From positions 1 to 32,932 of the forward strand of contig JANJTG010000091.1 of assembly GCA_024711265.1 (NCBI GenBank): a stretch of 32,932 bases of DNA, read 5' to 3'. Position numbers and translations under genes: made by a program. The stretch's first letter is position 1, and each line of letters starts with the position of its first letter. This document shows, piece by piece, positions 28,649 through 32,932 of the stretch. This DNA comes from Bdellovibrio sp. Lineage in GTDB: Bacteria > Bdellovibrionota > Bdellovibrionia > Bdellovibrionales > Bdellovibrionaceae. The notes below the pieces were generated by a model. It had not been told where the DNA came from. It saw only the letters and a list, made by a program, of their open reading frames with translations, and searched no databases.

Positions 28649-29713
28649 GTGAGGACCGGCTTTTTCTTATTCTTTTTGATGATTTCAATGGGAGCGAGAG
28701 CCGACCTCACGGGCGCGGCTCGCTATGAATATATTCGTGGCAAAGAAGAAGAGTTGGCCCACCGACTTATTATCAAATCGAAAATGAATTCCTCTTTGGG
28801 GCCTTTTGGAGTTTTTATTGAGGGCTTTGGCGAATTTGAAACGAATGAGGATCAAGCCTTCATCCGTCGATCCCCTTCTCGAGGATATTTGCAAGAGGCT
28901 TACTTCGAGTTTAAAAAAGACTCATTTTATGTGCGCGTGGGACGACAGGCTTTACGTTGGAGCGAAAGTTGGAGTTTGCCCTCGTTGGATGTGTGGACCG
29001 GGCGGCGCTGGAATCGTCTTTTCTTTGATCCTCTGGCGGATCAACTGACTCATTCGACGGGGATTTCATTTTCTTACACCACGGAAAACACCTCCCTGGA
29101 TCTTGTCGGTATCGGAGAACTTGCGGAAACCTTTTATCCCATTCCGATTCCCGAGGTGGAGAACGAAAAGAATTCCAGCTTTGGAGGGCGCTTTAAGTGG
29201 AATGTCGGGGGATTTGGACTTTCTGCGATGAGTGCCCAGGTTCTTCGCAAGAACCACTATGGAGTGAGTGGAAACTACGCTTTTGACTCGGCGGTTCCCA
29301 AGATAGAAATTGGCTATGTCGATGATACGACACCAGGACTGACGGTGAAACGTGATCAGATGTTTTCAACGCTGGGATGTGATTTGTTTTTGGGAAATTG
29401 GGTGGTGCTTCCCCAGGTCACATACTTCCAAGTGAATTCGGTTCTGGGAACTGAGTATCAGACTTCGTTTTACGCCTCGGCGCAATGGAACCCCGATCGT
29501 CATGACGTGCAGGTTCTTTTTTTTCAAAACCCTCAAAGCAAAGAGGCGTTTATGAGCGCAAGTTATGGATACAATGTGACGGATTATTTTACGGCCTCGG
29601 GATTTGTGCAAAACTATGCGGGACAAGAGGGCCTTTATAAATTTTATGAAGAAATCACGGGGGGACTCGTGGTGGGCTTGCGATTGGAACTGACTGGAAA
29701 TTTAGCCTTTTAA
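28649..29713 (+). CDS. Outer-membrane beta-barrel protein
   Basis: GTG start, signal peptide, FYVRVGRQALRWSESWSLPSLDVWTGRRWNRLFFDPLADQ, C-terminal LRLELTGNLAF. Confidence 0.75.
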   Translation: MRTGFFLFFLMISMGARADLTGAARYEYIRGKEEELAHRLIIKSKMNSSLGPFGVFIEGFGEFETNEDQAFIRRSPSRGYLQEAYFEFKKDSFYVRVGRQALRWSESWSLPSLDVWTGRRWNRLFFDPLADQLTHSTGISFSYTTENTSLDLVGIGELAETFYPIPIPEVENEKNSSFGGRFKWNVGGFGLSAMSAQVLRKNHYGVSGNYAFDSAVPKIEIGYVDDTTPGLTVKRDQMFSTLGCDLFLGNWVVLPQVTYFQVNSVLGTEYQTSFYASAQWNPDRHDVQVLFFQNPQSKEAFMSASYGYNVTDYFTASGFVQNYAGQEGLYKFYEEITGGLVVGLRLELTGNLAF

Positions 29714-29722
29714 GGAGAGCTT

Positions 29723-30820
29723 GTGGCAAAAGAATACTTTTCGGACTTAAATTATACTTTGGCGAATGAAGACACTCGTATTGAGTTTGAATTGCTACCC
29801 GAAGGTGTGGAGCGAGTTTTCAGCATTGCTGGGTCGGGCGCGCGTTGCCTGCCTTTGATTGCCAAGAATCCGAAGTATTTAGACGTGATCGATATGTCGG
29901 TGAGTCAGCTTTATCTGTGTGAACTTCGTTTGCAGGCGATGAAGACCCTGTCTTATGAAGAGTATTTGTTTTTGATGGGATATCGCGGGGCTTTGCAAAG
30001 CGGCGGTGATTGCGGTGATGATCGAGAGACGATCTTCAAAAAGCTAAAATTATCACCGGAGGCGACCCGCTATTGGATGGACCGAGTGCAGGGCTGGAGG
30101 CCCAAAGGGTTTATCCTCTTGGGTCGATGGGAATCCCACTTCCAAAAGTTGGGTTATCTATTTAGAGATGTCTTAAAATGTGATTTCAGCAAATTCTTTG
30201 CGGCTCAAACCTTGGATGAACAGGTGACGATTTACGAAGAAGAGTGGCCCAAAGTTCGTTGGAATAGCTTTATCCGAATAGCCGCCAGCGAGTATGTTTT
30301 TAATAAATTTTTATATAAAGGACATTTCAGCGGAAAGGCAGAACACAAGACGGAACAACGGGCTCCGTCGCAATTTATTATGGAAGAGTTCGACCGCATC
30401 TTTAGAACTCAACTGGTGCGAAAAAACTATTTTATGCAGATTCTTTTCTTAGGGCGTATTGCTTATGAGGAGGGGCTTCCTTTGGAGGCTCATCAGCACA
30501 TCGTAGAAGCGGTCAAAAAATCAAAAACTGAAATTCGTTATCTGCATGGCAATCTCCTGGAACACTTACCTCGCTATCCATATAACTTTGTCTCGTTGTC
30601 CGACACCATTTCTTATCTTGATCAACAAGACGCCAATCAAATCTTGCAAAAGCTTTCCGCTGAAACTCCTTCGGGAAGTCAAATTGTGATTCGGTCCTTT
30701 ATGAGAGCTCCAACTGAGATTGATTTGCGAAACTGGCAAGAGCTGGGTGATCTGAATCAGTGGGCGCAAAAGAAGGATGGAACGGGCGTGTATCAGTTCC
30801 ATATTTTCAAGAAGATTTGA
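29723..30820 (+). CDS. DUF3419 / BtaA-like SAM:diacylglycerol 3-amino-3-carboxypropyl transferase family protein
   Basis: VFSIAGSGARCLPLIAKNPKYLDVIDMSVSQLYLCELRLQAMKTLSYEEYLFLMGY, NFVSLSDTISYL. Confidence 0.75.
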   Translation: MAKEYFSDLNYTLANEDTRIEFELLPEGVERVFSIAGSGARCLPLIAKNPKYLDVIDMSVSQLYLCELRLQAMKTLSYEEYLFLMGYRGALQSGGDCGDDRETIFKKLKLSPEATRYWMDRVQGWRPKGFILLGRWESHFQKLGYLFRDVLKCDFSKFFAAQTLDEQVTIYEEEWPKVRWNSFIRIAASEYVFNKFLYKGHFSGKAEHKTEQRAPSQFIMEEFDRIFRTQLVRKNYFMQILFLGRIAYEEGLPLEAHQHIVEAVKKSKTEIRYLHGNLLEHLPRYPYNFVSLSDTISYLDQQDANQILQKLSAETPSGSQIVIRSFMRAPTEIDLRNWQELGDLNQWAQKKDGTGVYQFHIFKKI

Positions 30821-30841
30821 TTCTTATTGAATCGGTTTTTT
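30819..30841 (+). terminator. Weak intrinsic terminator after the BtaA-like gene
   Basis: GATTC-TTATT-GAATC stem followed by GG and TTTTTT. Confidence 0.45.
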
Positions 30842-30912
30842 AAAGATTTTGTAAGGAGATTGAAAATAAATAACTATTTATGTATTCTATTCTACAAGTG
30901 GGGGAATAGGGT

Positions 30913-31341
30913 ATGTACCGGTCAAAGGGCTGCTTGTCCTTATTTTTATCGCAACGAGATCTCGTTGTGGATCCGATAGCTATTAAGCTATTAAATGACA
31001 AACAACTTGTGCGCCTTTGGAACTCTCGCGGGGATCTCATTTATTACAATGAACTTCTGCGTAAGGCGACCTCGTATTCTCCTTTGGATTTATGCTATTA
31101 CGATCTGAAGACCTTGTGGTCCTTCGAAGATGATGGCTACGAACGCTTTAAGTCCATTGTTTTGAAGGCTATGATGGGTCAAGAGCTTGGAAAAAACAGC
31201 GACTATATCGTTCGAGAAATTCGAGGAGAGAGGCTTTTGGGTCATCATAAAATCGATATCGCGACTCCCGTCTGGAATGATGGTAAGATCGAAGGAATTT
31301 TGATTGCCGGAACTTGTGATGTGTCAAAAAAAACCGGGTGA
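30913..31341 (+). CDS. Small stand-alone PAS-domain-like protein
   Basis: QLVRLWNSRGDLIYYNELLRKATSYSPLDL...YIVREIRGERLLGHHKIDIATPVWNDGKIEGILIAGTCDVS. Confidence 0.65.
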   Translation: MYRSKGCLSLFLSQRDLVVDPIAIKLLNDKQLVRLWNSRGDLIYYNELLRKATSYSPLDLCYYDLKTLWSFEDDGYERFKSIVLKAMMGQELGKNSDYIVREIRGERLLGHHKIDIATPVWNDGKIEGILIAGTCDVSKKTG

Positions 31342-31415
31342 CAGATAGCAACGAAATCAAATCAATACTGAATTAATACTCATAAATTGCCGACCAGTGG
31401 AAGACGGGAGAATTT

Positions 31416-31562
31416 ATGAGAATTACCAAATATCTTCTACTCTTTTTCTTTCAGATGTTCATTTCGGCGCCATTTTGTCTCAACATGAGAATGGATCTTG
31501 CGATGGTCATTGGGATTGATATCGCCTCCTCAAGGAAAGTCGAAAAATTGCCGATATTTTAG
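31416..31562 (+). CDS. Candidate 48-aa small protein with signal/TM-like N-terminus
   Basis: ATG with GGGAG SD; MRITKYLLLFFFQMFISAPFCLNMRMDLAMVIGIDIASSRKVEKLPIF; stop 5 nt before the next gene; below ORF-track length cutoff. Confidence 0.45.
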   Translation: MRITKYLLLFFFQMFISAPFCLNMRMDLAMVIGIDIASSRKVEKLPIF

Positions 31563-31567
31563 AGGTC

Positions 31568-32134
31568 ATGCTTAAGCAGTCTATTTGGAAAATCAATATT
31601 TTAGCACTACTTGTCGGCGCGATGGCGGGATGTTCGGATGCCAATCCGACAGTTAGCATCTTGCGTTCCATTGAAGGGTTTGATTTTTCCAGTTCTGACA
31701 TTGTGACTGCCAGTCTCAACTCCGTCCCTTTACAAGCCAATTGTTCGGCCTTTGTCGGTGGAGTGGAAATGAGTTTTGACGGGGGAGCGACCTGGATCAC
31801 ACCGACATCGTATGATCCCTCAGCAAAATCAGTTTGTGAAAACGGGTCTTTTTCTGTGACTTTATCTGATTCCCGGGCCCCGCTTAGTGGTATGATGATC
31901 TCTAAGGGACAAGTCTTTACGGTGAAGTTCAGAGCTTTGCCTAAGGTGGGAAGTTGGATTTATCGCGACGTGAGTGTCCGGTATTCTCCGTCCTCACCGT
32001 TATCAGAAGAAATTTTGGCTGGTGCACAAATGCAAACAGGCACAGGAATTGTGTTGCACAGTCGTCTGCGCGGGCAGACTCAGCAGATCTCTCAAGGTGG
32101 GGCGTTTAAAATCCGAGGAAGGATTACACAATGA
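31568..32134 (+). CDS. Predicted lipoprotein of unknown function
   Basis: Lipobox-like LLVGAMAGC; stop overlaps next ATG (ATGA). Confidence 0.8.
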   Translation: MLKQSIWKINILALLVGAMAGCSDANPTVSILRSIEGFDFSSSDIVTASLNSVPLQANCSAFVGGVEMSFDGGATWITPTSYDPSAKSVCENGSFSVTLSDSRAPLSGMMISKGQVFTVKFRALPKVGSWIYRDVSVRYSPSSPLSEEILAGAQMQTGTGIVLHSRLRGQTQQISQGGAFKIRGRITQ

Positions 32135-32932
32135 AGTTAGTTCTTTCTTTGCTTTTCACACTTGTGGCGTCTTATGCTCAGGCTGTTTCTCCTGGGCCAC
32201 TGTTCACCTATGAAGGGGTTTTGACGGATTCTGCCGGTACGCCGATCACAACGGCTCAGACTGTGACCTTCCAGGTTCTTTATTCTTCTTGTATTGTCTA
32301 TGAAGAAACACAAACTATTTCCCCGGGTTCTGCCGGAGAGTTCAGTGTGATCGTTGGGGCGGGCACTCAGACGGATTCGGCTGGCAACTTGGCGGATCGT
32401 ATTTTTGCTTCGGCAGGCTCTGTGAACTGTCATGGTGGAAGCCCAGTGACCGTCACAGGCTTTGCGACAAGGTCTTTGCATATTCGTATTGGATCGACAG
32501 ATCTTTCTCCAGACGTAACCATTAATAACGTTCCTTTTGCGATCAACTCACAGAAGTTGGCGGATAAAGGGCCTGGTGACTTCGTTCAAGTCAGTGCGGC
32601 TATTTCTCAGGCCAACGTTGAAAGTATTTTTAATCGATACACGAAATTGGATGCGATCTTGAATAATTTCAATTCCGCGGGGACAACTCTTGGTGCCAAT
32701 ATCACAGGGAATGCGGCGACAGCCACTACGGCTACGTCTGCGACCAATGTCACCGGAGTGGTTGCCGTTGCCAATGGAGGAACGGGAGCGACCACGGCCC
32801 CTGCCGCTAGAACAAATTTAGGACTCGGATCGTTAGCGACTCTTTCACCGACGGGAACGGCGGATAACACCACTTATCTTCGCGGTGACGGGACATGGGC
32901 GACGGTTTCTGGTGGCGGTGGTGGTGGAACCA
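32131..32932 (+). CDS. Phage-tail-fibre-like secreted adhesin, N-terminal part (MAT-fibre-like), truncated by window edge
   Basis: Manual translation: MKLVLSLLFTLVASYAQAVSPGPLFTYEGVLTDSAGTPITTAQTVTFQVLY...ANITGNAATATTATSATNVTGVVAVANGGTGATTAPAARTNLGLGSLATLSPTGTADNTTYLRGDGTWATVSGGGGGGT, open to window end, not in ORF track. Confidence 0.87.
   Translation, partial: MKLVLSLLFTLVASYAQAVSPGPLFTYEGVLTDSAGTPITTAQTVTFQVLYSSCIVYEETQTISPGSAGEFSVIVGAGTQTDSAGNLADRIFASAGSVNCHGGSPVTVTGFATRSLHIRIGSTDLSPDVTINNVPFAINSQKLADKGPGDFVQVSAAISQANVESIFNRYTKLDAILNNFNSAGTTLGANITGNAATATTATSATNVTGVVAVANGGTGATTAPAARTNLGLGSLATLSPTGTADNTTYLRGDGTWATVSGGGGGGT

Noticed and set aside
1-32932. tRNA, rRNA, transposase or prophage genes
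   Set aside because: None recognised by reading. The tail-fibre-like gene at the right edge has a signal peptide and lipoprotein partner, which fits a host surface fibre better than a prophage.

Overview
The window looks like a Bdellovibrio-type (predatory Bdellovibrionota) chromosome segment. The lineage is inferred from gene content, not searched. From left to right it contains: (i) a left-edge-truncated minus-strand chemoreceptor-like gene with a CxxCH sensor domain, absent from the ORF track because it runs off the window; (ii) a division block ftsQ-ftsA-ftsZ with an lpxH-like phosphoesterase overlapping the ftsZ stop; (iii) a secreted CX5R phosphatase, an outer-membrane barrel, a NUDIX hydrolase, acnA and an L,D-transpeptidase; (iv) a minus-strand block with an oligopeptidase B-like lipoprotein, an NmrA-like protein, recN, nadK, an M3 peptidase and a Cys-rich lipoprotein; (v) a tightly packed plus-strand block (about 20.4-30.8 kb). 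It encodes an AMIN-like protein, a beta-barrel, a Lol/MacB-like ABC pair, a lipid kinase, an SDR/epimerase, a two-domain protein with a cyanobacterial-type acyl-ACP reductase C-terminus, a LolA-like periplasmic protein, another barrel and a BtaA-like (DUF3419) protein. This block is my best candidate for an undescribed system: synthesis and outer-membrane delivery of an unusual lipid; (vi) a PAS protein and, at the right edge, a small-ORF/lipoprotein/phage-tail-fibre-like adhesin cluster resembling Bdellovibrio mosaic adhesive trimer (MAT) fibres. Notable non-coding structure: a hairpin plus U-tract that buries the Shine-Dalgarno of the NmrA-like gene, a GGTACCTG motif seen only between genes, an orphan terminator ahead of the lipid block, and nested inverted repeats over the ftsA start. 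No CRISPR array, tRNA, rRNA or transposase was recognised.
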